Shown piece after piece: positions 1-13,391 of a stretch of DNA of 64,000 bases (its first letter is position 1; each line of letters begins with the position of its first letter). The stretch spans positions 868,001 to 932,000 of the forward strand of contig JAKNDB010000098.1 of NCBI GenBank assembly GCA_024305405.1, read 5' to 3'. Both the position numbers and the translations under genes were made by a program. The stretch is from Dirofilaria immitis (Eukaryota; Nematoda; Chromadorea; Rhabditida; Onchocercidae). The notes under the pieces are model-generated. The model made no database searches. It was not told where the DNA came from and was given only the letters and a program-made list of their open reading frames with translations.

Positions 1-2685
1 CATGTCGGATAATTAACAAAAAAAAATCTATAGTACATGCAACTATAAAGATTGATATTGTTTTGAAGTTTGTAAATCTGTTTTTTTTTGTCATTAAATC
101 CTCAATTCTATTAAATTTCTATCTTTCAATACAAGTAGTAGCTAAACAAACATCAAAATGTCCAATAGTAACAATGGTTGAATTTCGGAGAGAGTTGCCA
201 ATTAGCGATGTTAAATAGCCGGACCATGATCGAGCAACTGCTAAAAGAGGGGAAAATTTTTGATTTAAAAAGATAAAATCTTCCAAAATAATGAAATAAT
301 TATGATAAAAACACTTTTTGAAAACGATTTTATTTTAACCTGCAGCACCAAGCATATGCTCGAGAATGATATTCCAACCAACAATAAATGCCCATAATTC
401 ACCAACACCAATGTATACATATGTATAAGCACTGCCAGCTTTTGGAAATCTGAAATTTTTCGAAATTATATACTTATTGAAAAGTTCAAAATCAATGTAA
501 TGAATTTAGTAAGATAATATTAGCACGAATTCAATCAATTATTTAAGTTATGTAATTTTGCGACAGTAAGATAATAGTATTCCACAATGAAAATTAAATT
601 TGATCTCAATTAATGATTGATGTTTTCGCTGAAATCGCCAAAAGAACCAGAGAATTAGTAATTCATTTATTCTGGATTTAACAGTCTAGTATATGTTGTA
701 TGTGCGGCTTTACTGTGCAATGTAAAATGTAGGCTAAAATTGTCCACCTATCATTTATGAGCTCTAAAAGAGCTCTATTTCATACGTGCTAATTCTTATA
801 TTCGCAGAATTGTACTAGAATCCTCCGTCAACGATGAAAAAGAGGTGTCATAAGCACCAAAGGCATTTTAAAAGATGCGCTTCAACGAGGTCGGTTGAAT
901 AGACCGTATCGGGTATTATTTGGTTTCCTTTTTCCTTTTGTTATGATATCGTTTTATTGATATCATTGAATTTGTATTATTGATACTGTAATCTCTGTGT
1001 TGGTGGTTATCAGATTTTTCATAACAAAAGTTTAACTACCGAAGTTTGAGGTGCTACCATTGAAGGGCAGAAAAAACTTAATCTTTGTCAGGTTAAAGAA
1101 GATCGGCAACAAATCTCAATATAATACGTATCACTTATGAATTTTATAAAATTTCCTTAACTAAATCAAATTTCAATTAATAATTTAAATCTAACCTTCC
1201 GCCAAATTCTGCATAACATAACGCAGAAAGAAGTGATGCAAGTCCAGCTAATGCAAATGATATCACAATAGACGGTCCTGCGATATTACGTACCACAGAG
1301 CCTCAAATTGACATAAGATTATACTAGTGGAAGATATTGGATGTAAGATATTGATCGTATAATTTGTCGTTTTTCTTTAATTAATTATTATTTTTTCCGC
1401 CTTTATTATACTTCTTAATGATTTATCGAATATATCGGATTCAGTTACTTTATCAGATATTTCAATTGAAAAAAATTACTATATTTTAAACGGCAATCAC
1501 ATTGAAATTCAAAACAATCTATGAACGGGATTTTTTCATCTTCAATTGACAAGAATTAAAACGGAAAACTTTATTTCAGCCTATCTATCCATTAATCATA
1601 ATGATTGCTCAGAAGAATTATTCGTAACAAAAAATACCTCAAACCCAAATTTCTCTATTTAGTTTAAAACTCAAATTGATACCATAAACAGAATACCTAA
1701 ATTAATTCAAAGAAATTAGCAAAACATTTTAAGTGCGAAAGAATAATGAATCGTACCTATAAAAAAATGTTAAGTATGAAAAAATATGCAATACAGTGAT
1801 TATCAGTTATAATAAAATAATTATTCTTAAATACATGAAAGTTGGCATAACTTATTAGTTCACGTACATTCCCAGATACAATTTTATACATATCCATCGA
1901 TTGACTTCTAATTTTAAATATTCAATTTTCGATAAATTCGTAAAAATTGGCGTAAATTATTAGTTTATCTATATTTTTGGATAAAATCTTATGCCTAGAT
2001 AATTTATCAAATGAGTTCTTTTGGATCTGTTCATTGATTTAGAATAGAAAATAGCACGGCATTCTTCATTTTAACAATTTCTGTAGATATCAATTTGAAG
2101 TTTTCGAAAACTTATATCTTATCAATTCATCTTAGCACTTTTTGTATTTTATTTCATATTTTGATTCTTTGTAAAAAATTTAAATATTTTATTGATCACA
2201 TGTTGCATTAATATTATTTGTTTACTAATTGATAGTTTTAGCTTTTCTATTGCGATTATTTAATTTATATGCAAATTACAAGTCTTTCAGTTAGTAATTC
2301 ATAACACAATTTAAATTCTATGGCTTAAAGATTTCTTGGAAATATTTGCAGAATGTAAAATTCAAAATTGGCAAAATTTTTTAAAAAATTCGAGAATATA
2401 AAGAAATAAGAAATAGTTCATATTACATATTTTCAATAAACTTCTATAGAAATTTATAAAGATTTCATTTCTTTTTTCAACAATAAGTGAAATTGTTTAT
2501 TTTGATTAAAAGGAATTGAAAAGTGATAAAAAAGACACACCAGTTAAAACATATATACCAGCTCCAACCATATGACCAACACCGAGCAGAGTAATATCGG
2601 TAATGGTAAGACATCGTTTCAGACGTGTTTCCAATACGTTTTTAGTCGTTTTTAAACGAAAGAAACTTTCTCCAAAAGAAACCAT
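1..2685 (-). CDS. Cationic amino-acid transporter (CAT/SLC7 type), 5' part only
   Basis: Membrane permease of the APC superfamily that would import cationic amino acids. Four exons are visible: 2541-2685, 1196-1301, 340-449 and about 152-237, with GT..AG borders and phases that agree (145, 106, 110 and 86 bases). The rest lies beyond the left edge. Exon 1 starts at ATG 2685 and encodes the first helix with the APC-type stretch [10 protein letters not shown]. Exon 2 encodes a second hydrophobic segment ending CYAEFGGR. Exon 3 carries [20 protein letters not shown], very close to the CAT family segment (K/P)xGSAYxYxYVxxGELWAF. Exon 4 reads [14 protein letters not shown], again CAT-like. The CAT subfamily is well supported; the substrate is inferred from the family. 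The 3' border of exon 4 is uncertain because a second weak donor lies about 20 bases further on. Confidence 0.88.
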
Positions 2686-5600
2686 TGTTATATGATCGAG
2701 CTTTACGCATGTATTTGTATGTTAATAGTGATAAGTTGTGGAAGTTGCAAAAACATATTAGTGCATTTGCTAAAACAAAATATGAAAATTTAAAATTGAA
2801 ATGTCAAAGACAATTAAATATACGTATAAATGAATCACGTAAATAAGAAGTATTTTTATTTATACAATCAGCTAGGCCAGATACTTCCGAATATTTGTAT
2901 CGATTAAATAATTCAAAGTGTTTTGAACGCATACTTTGTTTTAGCAAATCAGAAGAATGATAAATCTTTTGTTTTTGGAACCTCATGGAATAATAAAATC
3001 ATTTAAACTGAAGTAGGTAACGTTTACAATATTTTACGTCAAAATCATATTATTATTCAATGCTTTATTAGCCGGCGATCAATTTTACTTGATCAATTTT
3101 TCAAAGAGTCATTAAAATAATTAGCATTATTTTATTCAGTTAGTTTAATTGCAAAATTTTCGATCCTTTTACTAATTCAATTATAAATGGAAATATCATT
3201 TCAACCTATTTCAGGTTTGTAAAAACAAATCTCAACTTTTCAAATAACTATATGCTATGATACTCATTATGATTAATTCCTGTGCAAAATATTCATAGTA
3301 ATTTAGTAACATGCTTAAGTGGGAGTGGAAATTATTAAAATATATTTGATTTATAAATAAAATTTTTTATGGTCAATAAATAACATAAAATAATTGAATA
3401 AATATTCCATAAATAAATAAATTATTTTTTTTGGATTGAAAAAGTTATCGAGCAGTAAAATAACAGTAATTGAATTAGCAGAACGCAAATTGGCCTTGTC
3501 ATCGGAGATAATTGAATTGAGATTGAAATCGCAAATTCTTAATTTAATTCATTGATGGATGAATGTTTTTCTTATCGAATTTTTAGTATAAAAATTCCTA
3601 TTCAAATAATATCGATAAATAGCATTGCAATACATTTTTTAAATGATATCTAATATCAGAATATCGCCAATAAATATTATTTAATTTCACGTATCACACA
3701 TAAAATATTTCAAACGAAAATAGTAAATATTTAAGTTTACCTCATATTTATTCAATTAATGGTCCTACATAGAATTATTTCAAAAATTCAATAATCGATA
3801 AACCAATTACACTCATTCAGGTGATAAACAATAAACACAATTTAGTTTCTACATTCTCTCTTAATAACTGTTGCATGAAAGCATTCTTTTAAATAACAAA
3901 CAATAGCAAAGAAAGTTTTGAAATGATAGAATCATTTGATGGGCTATCAGGTCAAAGTTCAGTCACATGAAATCAACAAATTATTAAATGGGACAAAATC
4001 AAGAATGCATAATAGAAGATGGATAGGAATTCAGGAATGATAAAAACTGAAAGCATTTAGATGGAATTCGGAGTTTCATCATCGATAAATGTCATAGAGC
4101 GTTAAATCGATCAAAGCTCTCTCATCAAATAAAGAAAAGAAAAGCTTATGGATAATATTAAAAGAGGGCGAGGGAGAGAGAGAAAGAGAAAGATTTGAGA
4201 TTGGAAACTGAGCAATGAATGCTTTTAAAGCCTATTAAAAAAAAACCTTATAAGCAGAGAATAACGGAAGCCTAGTCAATTAGCCTAGTCATTTTATTCA
4301 GGCTACAATTTCTTAAATGAAACATGCATGATATTAGATTCTTCCATATCATTAGCTAACAAATTTCCGTCTATATTTTTTATAATAAATTCTTTCTCGC
4401 ATTCATTTATTTTCCATTAATTCATTCAAATTGTTATCATACTTCATTACATGCACAACACATTATCATATTATATTAAAACAACATTATGCGTATTATT
4501 TTATCAACAAAATAAAAGGAACAATTTCTGACAAAATTTATTTAAATTCTAAAAAAAAGGCAAAATACACGTATCACGTTTATTCGTGAAGGTAATATAG
4601 TACAACGTGAAATGTTAAAAACGAATGAAGCTTAGTACTGAAAATTGTCTTATTTCAAATTTTATTGGCATTGGGTTATTTTAAATGTGGAAAATTTTTT
4701 AACGATAATTTCACGCTTCAATTTTATGATAACGATAATATTTTAAGAATGTCTTTTATGACTTTGGTAATTGCTTCTCTGGTAGATAATGGAGAGATTA
4801 TGATAAGTAGTAATTCACATCACTTATAGAGAAGGGATATGTGACGGAGAAGGGATTAGATGTTGAGTGCCGTATTAGCAATTTATCTGAAAAGTATGAT
4901 TCACCTCAATAAAATAGTTTTTTTAAATTGTGTATGAAATTATTTCAGAAGTTGACTAAAGTGTTTCATAATTATTTGCTAATGATATTACTATAGATCT
5001 TGGTACTGTAAACACACTGTGATTTATTAAAATAATCAAGAAATAGTACTTGATGAGTCGAGAATATTCAGTTTAGCGAGAATAAGATTTATCCTATATC
5101 ACAATCAATTAAAATTTTTAAAATTTTCATAAAAGTTAGAAGCGATTTTTAGTAGTTAACAAATACAGTATAATGCTTAAAATTAAAACAAATAATAGAA
5201 TAGTATATAAGAGAAAGAACAAAATATAAAATTAAGCTATTCCGATATCTCTGATTTTTTCTTTTTTTTCTCAGTTCATAGTAAAATTAAAAGAAAGTCT
5301 TCATCTTAAGAATCTTTTATATCAAATTATTTCCTTATTAAACCAAGAAAAAGAAAGATAGATTAAGATAAGATAAGATAGATAGATTAAGATTGTTTAA
5401 TGTTAATTTAATTTGCCTATTCATCCATATCTAGTTTTGGCATAATAATAATTTCAAAATTCCTTGTCTGCTAAGAAATGAAAACAAAAAAGGAAGTGTT
5501 AAAAAGAAGCTTTACTTATTATATTTCAATTAAATTCAAACTATTCGTTTTTGCTTCTTGAATTTTACTTTAATAATTTAACCTATTTTTAAGAGATATC

Positions 5601-6876
5601 ATTATATGATATAGGTAATTTTCGTTTCGATATGTTCTTATATAATTAATAATTTGATAATAGTATCATATTTTATCATATAATGAAAGATTTACAGATT
5701 GAAAGATCTATACGACTATTTTTACTTGCAATAATTTTAATTTTTGAATTCGAAAAATGAAATCAGATTTCTTTATTTATAATTTTATCTTCCATTAAAT
5801 TTTATTCATTGATGTGGATCCATAACCTACAATTTCATTATAAATTTTCCATTTCAAATAATGACTCTTACCATTTCCAGAAGACTCGTTCCCATTCATA
5901 TATATAAATGATATATATTTCCATTAACCTAAATCATAACCTTTATTTCATAATGAAATGAACTTTATTTGATCATTTTAAAAGAATTATTTTAACAAAG
6001 AAATTATTTCGAAATCAACAGAAGATCAATTTTGTACTCGAAAATACTGGAAATAGCTTAGAAAAGAAACAACAAAAAAGTAACAGCAAAAGAGATAAGT
6101 AAATTATAAATATATACATAGAATTATTTAGTATCATTTTCAGGTATTTATTTCAAAATTAATAAATCGACTAAATAAATCAAAAGCAAATAAAGAATAA
6201 ATAAATTTAAGTAAATCTAACGATTAAAATTTGCTAAATCAAAATGCATATTATCTTCTGATTCAATTTTCAAGAATGCAACATGAGATGAAAAGTACTC
6301 TAGATTAAGTGATACATTAAAAAATACGATAGTGGAAAAAATTTTACCATCTCTTAAAAATAACCGTTTTAAAACGCATTTTTTAATATCCTGTTATCAT
6401 TTATAATTTCAACCTTTCAGCATGCCGAAATCTGAGTAATTATTGCAAGAAAATAATTTCTCGATCACATTTTCAAGAAAAATTTTTCAGAAGAGAAAGA
6501 AAATATGCAAGACTTGTAAATATGAATAGCTTCAACAAATTTATATGGATAATAATGACTAATAAAGATTAATAATAAAAACATTCGCTATATAATAATC
6601 AAACAGATTAAATGGCTTTTTAAAATTATTCCTTGTGTTAAATTTAAAAATAGTACTTTTGCATTTTTCTGTATCGAATAAAAAATGAATGAACAGTAAA
6701 TGCGGATTTTCCAAAAAAACTTTGGAGATTAAATTATAGATGAAATCTTTTTGCTAGCAACACAAAATCATTTTTCTTTAAAATTTACAGTCATTTCCAA
6801 TTTTGATGTGATCGTAAATTTCTTAACGATTCACAATTTTGCTTTTTCTGCTTGCTTCTCCATCATTATCGTCCGA
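2686..6876. other. Intergenic AT-rich stretch
   Basis: No gene supported. Open frames are short and AT-driven. Local simple sequence includes a GA-rich tract near 4165-4195, a GATA-rich tract near 5350-5395 and two copies of GAGAAGGGAT-like words near 4830-4860. It would hold the upstream region of the transporter gene and the 3' flank of the importin-like gene. Confidence 0.6.
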
Positions 6877-9800
6877 CTAAATATCAATAAAATATACACT
6901 GTATATTTCTATAGCCAATCTTTGTATTTCATAATGATCGCTATTAATATATTCTGTAATATAATCAAAGGCTTCCGAATCCTGAAATAGATAAAAAATA
7001 AAAGTTTAAAAGTTTTAACTATTATTAACGTCTCATCTATTAAAAACGGAATTTGAGATAAAAACGAACTCTAATATAATCCAGTGCCAGTTTTAACTGG
7101 TTTTCAACTTGACCTTCCTGTTTTGAACATGCATTCAATATACGATTCATAAGCGCAAGAGCGCATAATACATGATCGTTATTTTCACTTGTAATAATAT
7201 TGCATATTCTCTCAAGATATGCTGGAGCAGATAATTTGATAGCATCATTTCGGCTAATATGATTATACATAGATTTTAAAGCTTTACAAGCTTCTTTCTT
7301 ATAAGTTTTAGTACCCTGAAAACAAAATTGATCCAGTTCCAGGCTGAATTCATTTCAAAATCATCTATATCTTCACGACATTTCAGCTCGAATTTTTTCA
7401 GTATCAGTAAAAAAGTAATGAATTTTAGCGGATTGCAAAATATCATTTTTGATGACAAAGTAAAGAAAGACAAACAAATTTGAAATTGTATCTAAGCAAA
7501 TAAAAATAACAGCTCTGACGAGTTCCTATTTCTAACACATAAACATGTTATGCAGATTTTATTTTTACTTAACACAATAGATAGATATGATTCACTCTAT
7601 CAAATGAAGCGAATTTTTCAATTCTTTCTTTTGTTTGATCTCTATTCACAATTTATTTATTCATTTTTCTAAAATATTCGAAAATAATTGACGTAGTCAA
7701 ATATTTTAGATTAAGTTAGAACTTACCTCATCTAGAAGTCCAAGAAGCAAAAATACTAGCCCTGAATCCAGCACAAGTCCTATGTATTTCTTCCTGGACA
7801 GAATAATTGTCAAAAATGAACAAGTTTGAAAACCAAATTCAGTATCCGAATATCGCGCAAGAACAGATAAGATTTTTTTAATAAATCCTGCTTTAATGAT
7901 TGCCTGAAACGATGACTCATCATAAGCATAAGTGAAAAAACATAACTTTTAATTCTGCTTTTACCTTCCTAAACCATCATCTTTACTATAATGTTGGCAA
8001 TGTTGTCATCGGAAAAATTTTTTAATTTTTTATAAACGAAGCGAATTTTTCAATTCTTTCTTTTGTTTGATCTCTATTCACAATTTATTTATTAGGAGCA
8101 GATAATTCCCTATCGTTTGTATTTGATTAAGGATTGAAATTTAGAAATTTTCAAAATTAATAGATTGATAGTAGATTTATTATCAAAATTTCCGGCGTAA
8201 TGCACGACTTATTTAAATGAAAATAAAAGGAATTTTTTTCATAGAAACGAATAATCACATCAGTATTGCAGTTAAGTTTTCCCGCAAATTGTGAAGCAAT
8301 ATCAAAGGCTATTTTAACTTCAGCACGATGTGGACTATCGAGAAAAACCAAAATGAGTTCGATATAAGTGTCATCAAAAGCAACAGTGAGATCATCATCA
8401 CAAATCGCTTCAAAGATAGCAGTCAAAGAAGCTAAGCGAACTTCGTTATCCTAAATACCGTTTATTATTTCAATAATAAACATGGAAACGAATTGATAAT
8501 TTGACAAGGCTCCAATAAAAAAGCTGCAATTGTTGAATGAATGGTTGAGTGCTCAGACTATTTTTGGAGAAAAAATGATTAAAGAGAAATTGAGAATTTG
8601 TAACTGTAACTAAAAAATTAATGAACATATGCATTCGCTATGAGTCTGAATAAAGGATGGCATATTTAAAATAAGCAAAGGAAAATTGAACTAAAAATGA
8701 AAAACTACAAAATAATTTATCTAAAGTGATCTCCCTCTCTTTCTCTTTCTCCAATAATTATCGTAGCGAGATTGCTAGCAAACAATTTTATTATGGCTTA
8801 GATTGGTTTTTCTTAGAATTTGGTTAGAAGTAAAATGCATATGCAGAGACACAAAAAAGAAAGCAACCTGATATCGCAAAAGATGACGAGCGCTATTCAC
8901 GACACGTTTTAGGATGGATTCTGGAACTGGCTTGAGATAGCATAAATTTCGCAGAAAAAGTGCAACGATGCGTGCGAGTTCCGTGGATATTGTTTGATAG
9001 TATTTTGAGAGTAATTCGCTTACAGGCAATGACCCACACGCAATAACATCACGCAAAGCAGCACTTTTCATTGCAATTTTCGAACATACTTCAATACCCT
9101 GAAAATTTATTATGCAACTGAATTTTAAATAATCATGCGATATATTAATATTACTTTGACTTAATTTAAGGTAATGAAACAATAGATTAGAAACTTTTGA
9201 ACCTTTATATAAACGAAGATTTTAAAATGGTTGAATAATTAAAAATTACTTGCTAAATACTGGAAGAAATATTGCACTACCATACCTCTTGAATGATGAA
9301 AAGCATGTCACGTTGCAGTACGGATGCCACGCTTATCAGCAATCCTTGTGATATCAAATTTCTTATTTGCTTTTCATTCATACGCTCGATTATTACCGAT
9401 AAGGCATGAATTGCATAATATTGAATAAAGGGATCCTGAAATGTAAATCTTCAATTGATTTATTTATAGAAGAGAGGAAAAAATTGCAACACGAAAGATA
9501 TACAAAATCGCAGAAATTTTTTCTGTTTTCTTCCTATTGTGATAATTAAAAATAAATAAATAAATTTATTTTTTTTATTGTTAGGGAAAAGAACAATATT
9601 ATAAGCAAGCCTCAAATTGAATCCCTGAACTACAAAAATATCCAGTCCTTCACAACATATTTCATCAATTGGTGGTTCATGATTGTCGACAAGTTCATTA
9701 ATAAGTTGAAAAGCTTGTCGAACAAGTTTTGTTGTTGGTTTTGAATAAAAAATATTCACTATTTCTTTAATGCTTGGTTTATAAGGATCTGAAAAAAAGT

Positions 9801-10250
9801 TATTTTCGAAGAAGCGAGAATAATCTAAAAGAATTAATGAATATCGAGTCATTATTAGAAGAACTTCGTACTATCTAATCTTACTCATATCTTTCTTTGT
9901 GTAAATTATTAATTATTTTAATATTATAATATTTCCCTGCAAGCCAAAAATAAAACAATAAAAGCATTGTAACAAAGAGTCAATTTTAATTTCTAATATT
10001 TTCATCTTATTAGATTATCAGATTATAAACTTATTAGCATACCTTTCAAAATTTAATTCATTTTTTAAAAATATCATATATATCTCAAAATGGAATTAAA
10101 TTTAAAAGAAAACTTACAACAAGGTTCAACTTTTGATTCCAGGCATGCTTGACAATTTACAGCTTTAGCTGAGTACAATGAATTATTAGTATTAGAAATT
10201 TCCTGATCGGATTCACTGTCGACAGGATGAGAATTTTTATTAACTGTCAT
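6877..10250 (-). CDS. Divergent importin-alpha-like armadillo-repeat protein
   Basis: Eight exons join in frame to 475 residues: 10118-10250, 9595-9788, 9286-9435, 8868-9098, 8259-8450, 7727-7903, 7070-7315 and 6877-6981. The exon lengths are mutually consistent in phase. The product follows importin-alpha order: PPIDE (compare PPIDxxI before the first ARM), then ALRDVIACGSLPVSELL and VALFLRNLCYLKPVPES, matching the importin block RDY..LGxLxPLL...W.xxNLCRxKxPxP, then further ARM-like helices and a C-terminal segment like the last importin repeat. Known importin-alpha proteins bind classical NLS cargo through a Trp-Asn ladder; here no tryptophan occurs anywhere and most ladder Asn are gone. 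The first 44 residues are neutral to acidic, so the basic importin-beta-binding domain is not evident. It is probably a fast-evolving, perhaps germline, relative; its cargo is unknown. The donor of exon 2 (ATT|GTTCTT) was chosen by phase. Confidence 0.8.
7606..7661. repeat. 56-bp direct repeat, copy 1 (intron 6 of importin-like gene)
   Basis: This 56-base stretch beginning GAAGCGAATTTTTCAATTC is identical to 8038-8093. It lies in the intron downstream of exon 6 (7727-7903). Confidence 0.93.
8038..8093. repeat. 56-bp direct repeat, copy 2 (intron 5 of importin-like gene)
   Basis: Identical to 7606-7661 and in the same orientation, in the intron upstream of exon 6. The two copies bracket the 177-base exon 6. 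Confidence 0.93.
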
Positions 10251-10300
10251 CTTCTCTTTTGATTATTTTTCTTATTTTTATGCTTTCCTTTCTTGCCCAT
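10247..10300 (-). other. Short upstream ORF overlapping the importin-like start codon
   Basis: An ATG at 10300 opens a 17-codon reading frame, MGKKGKHKNKKNNQKRR, whose TGA (10249-10247) overlaps the ATG of the importin-like gene (10250-10248) as ATGA. The peptide is strongly basic, as an importin-beta-binding domain would be, but it lies in a different frame. It is either a real upstream ORF that dampens translation or the remnant of a basic N-terminus put out of frame by an indel. Confidence 0.5.
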
Positions 10301-10814
10301 TTTTTCTATCTTAGAATCATTTATGAATAGGATAAATCTGCAAGTAAAAATAATTATGAAATTGATATGAAAATTAAATTCTGATATCATATCTTCTCCA
10401 ATTATCAAATTAATCTATGGAAAAGTTATAAATACCAATAAAACTTATAATAACAGAAATGATAAATTTTCCAATGAATCAAATTATTAAAATTTTAGGA
10501 AGATATGAAAAGAATCAAGAATGAAAATATAAATTGTTGAGAGACAATGAAATGGCTTCTTAAATTTTCAATAATTTACTCCTGAAATTTCAATAATAAT
10601 ATCAAAATGCTTAATTTAATTGAGACATATAAAAATCTTTATCCTTCTGAGATATATTTACTTATACTAAGTTTCGACTTTTAAATACACTACGAAATTC
10701 CGATCCTTTACTCTCAATGTAATTACTACATATCACGGATGTGATCAGAAAAAATATGAAATGAATCAAAAATAACAACAAAATGATCTAGAAGTTAGTT
10801 AGTCAATAAACTCT

Positions 10815-10870
10815 GAGACAAATTACTCAACGACCTCTAGGTCAGTTACTCAACAACCTCCAGGTCAAAT
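10815..10870. repeat. Short tandem duplication
   Basis: Two adjacent copies of a roughly 24-base unit with the core TTACTCAACGACCTCTAGGTCA, the second with a few changes, upstream of the importin-like gene. Confidence 0.7.
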
Positions 10871-10994
10871 TTAAACAACAAGAGGAAAAAGAATCGGACG
10901 ACTTCATCGTGGATCGCTTGTTGATGCATTCGAAACGCGCGGGCTAAGCATACAATCCTCTTTTCCTCATTTTGCACGATTTTTTTTCTTATTC

Positions 10995-11885
10995 GACGTA
11001 TTTATATGTATTTAAACGTTTATTATGTCATATCCGTGATTCTACGTGTTACCGTAATTCTGTACAAATTACATAGATCGGTCTATATATATCACATAAA
11101 ATTCTACTCAGTCAAATCCATACTACTATACAAATATATTATTATATACATGTATTGCATAAATTCATGCATTTCGCTTTACGTAGAAATGATAACGTGA
11201 AGTTTAAGTTATTATATCATATCGATGTGATGTGTGCTATTTAATAATTTTTACGTGTTACGTAAATTGTATGAATTACGTAAATCTCTGTAAATTACGT
11301 AAATCCATGTGAGTATTATACGATCAAATTCATTTTTTCTCTATATATTACACAAAGCCGTGCATTTGCTTGACGTGGAAACGTATTAGTGAAGTAAAGT
11401 CGTAATGCTACATCGAATATAGGTCAAATGATTTTACGTGTTATCGTAAACTCGTACATTTCACGTAATATCTAGGTATGTTACATAAACTTTCAAACAA
11501 TCAAATCCATACATGTTTTTATATATGTCACGTAAATCTACCTACTTCCTTTACGTAGAAGAATACTGCTAAAATAAAGTTGTTATGCTCCATATCAGAT
11601 ATGACGTATACCAGCCAATTGATTCTGCATAATATCTATATAACCAAATCTATGAAAGCGTGCTGAAAAGTAAGGCCAAGTTTTATTCTATATCGGTATG
11701 ACGTATATTATCCAATTGATTTTGCGTACGTAATCCATAAAAATCACATAGAATTATCCATACATGCCATATAAATTCTGATACGAATAAATCCACAAAA
11801 TTTTCTACATATATTACGTAAATCACGCATTTCATGCCACGTAGAAACGTACTGATAAAGTAACTTGACGAAATCATCGCTCGTC
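10995..11885. repeat. Degenerate ACGT-rich tandem repeat, period roughly 180-285 bp
   Basis: About four diverged units. Each contains a block with ATGCATTTCGCTTTACGTAG or a close relative (starting near 11165, 11355, 11535 and 11820), followed in the first three by TGAAGTAAAGT..TATGC-like sequence, and the units also share a block like TTTACGTGTTACGTAAA (near 11035, 11250 and 11430, weaker near 11715). The units are rich in the palindrome ACGT, which stands out in AT-rich DNA. Open frames here are not conserved between units, so I do not call a gene. Confidence 0.65.
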
Positions 11886-13022
11886 CATTTTCCATTCCAT
11901 TTCTTCGATTTCTCATTGATAATTATCAAATTTCAAGCAATTAATCCAATAGAAATAATTGATAAAAAGTTGAAAAGTTAACTTCTCGAATTCAATATTC
12001 ATTCTTGATCAGATATTACGGTTTATTTCCGGATGAGCAATACGGATTTTCTGATTCTTTCATTCTCTTGATTATTCATTATGTATTCTGCAATCTCATT
12101 TCTCGATTTTTCGATCCTTCATTATCCCAATAATTAGCATACTAAATATAATCAAGGAAATTTAATAAAATGAACTTTGACCCGGGAATTTCCTTGTATG
12201 GAAAAACTGAGTGAAAAAAGAAAATTTTTTCTGATGTAATTTTATCGATGAATAATTCATTCATAGTTTCGCTAAATTCCAGTTGTACAATTAATAAGCG
12301 GAAAATTGAACAGATAAATATTATTATTTTATTTTGATCAATTCTAACAATGAATATCAGTATTGAAATGATAGTAATAAGCATTATCAATTAATCAATT
12401 ATCACTTTATTAAAATGTAATTTCTTCCTTTCTTTTATCATAATATTAAAGATTATTTAATGAATTTTTATTTAATATCAATTTATATTCGAAAGTCTAT
12501 TTTCATTACGAATATTTCTAATTAATAATTTATATTATTTTAAACTTTTTTATGTTGAAAATGTTTTAATAAATTAATTAATTATTTAAAATATTAAAAA
12601 AGCTAAATATTTTGCGAATAGATAGTAAAATTCTCAGTTTCCACGTACGTCAATTTATCGTCTAATATTCGCTGTTAAAATTAGATGACTTTTTAACGTG
12701 ACTTCATATATGATTATTAGATATTTGAGAAATTAATTGATTTAAAATTCAAGAATATATTGAATGTATGATTAAATGATTATTCTTTTATCTTGTTTTA
12801 TCAGCTCTTATAAATCATTGTTAAAATCTCGAACTACTTTAATCATATATGATTAAATTGGTTCTTAAAATTTATCATCTCATTGAATCTTATAAATAAT
12901 GAGGAAACTGGAAAAAGAATCTTGCAAAAATCAAAATAAGCAATTTTTTCTTTACAAAAAATGTAAATTAAAACGTAAAATATGAATTAAATTTTAATAT
13001 GCATTTTATGTACTACTTTTTA

Positions 13023-13250
13023 AATCATCTCAAACTATAGAATAAGTTATCGCAAAGTATACAATAAATTATCTCGAAGTATAGAACAAATTATCTCAAA
13101 GTATAGAATAAATTATCTCGAAGTATAGAACAAATTATCTCAAAGTATAGAATAAATTATCTCGAAGTATCGAATAAATTATCTCGAAGTATCGAATAAA
13201 TTATCTCGAAGTATCGAATAAATTATCTCGAAGTATAGAATAAATTATGG
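13023..13250. repeat. 22-bp tandem satellite, about ten copies
   Basis: Tandem units of 22 bases with core TTATCTCGAAGTATAGAA. Odd and even units alternate between CTCGAAG and CTCAAAG in the middle, then three units carry TATCGAA, suggesting expansion of a two-unit block followed by a one-unit block. The array ends about 140 bases before the mitochondrial insert. Confidence 0.92.
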
Positions 13251-13391
13251 AAATTAGATTTCTGATGATGAATTGTAAAAGATTTTAGAGATATTTTTTT
13301 ACTTTTTATTTAATTTAATTTTATTTCCTTATCATTCTTTCTGTCTTTTACTTATCTCTGTGCATCTTTTTCTATTGGTACTTTTTATATT

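Noticed and set aside
2804..2986. 60-codon minus-strand open frame upstream of the transporter
   Set aside because: No domain, no splice context and AT-driven codons; it lies in the transporter's 5' flank.
11683..11929. Overlapping minus-strand open frames in the ACGT-rich repeat
   Set aside because: Two frames overlap and neither is preserved between repeat units, so they reflect repeat sequence, not a protein.
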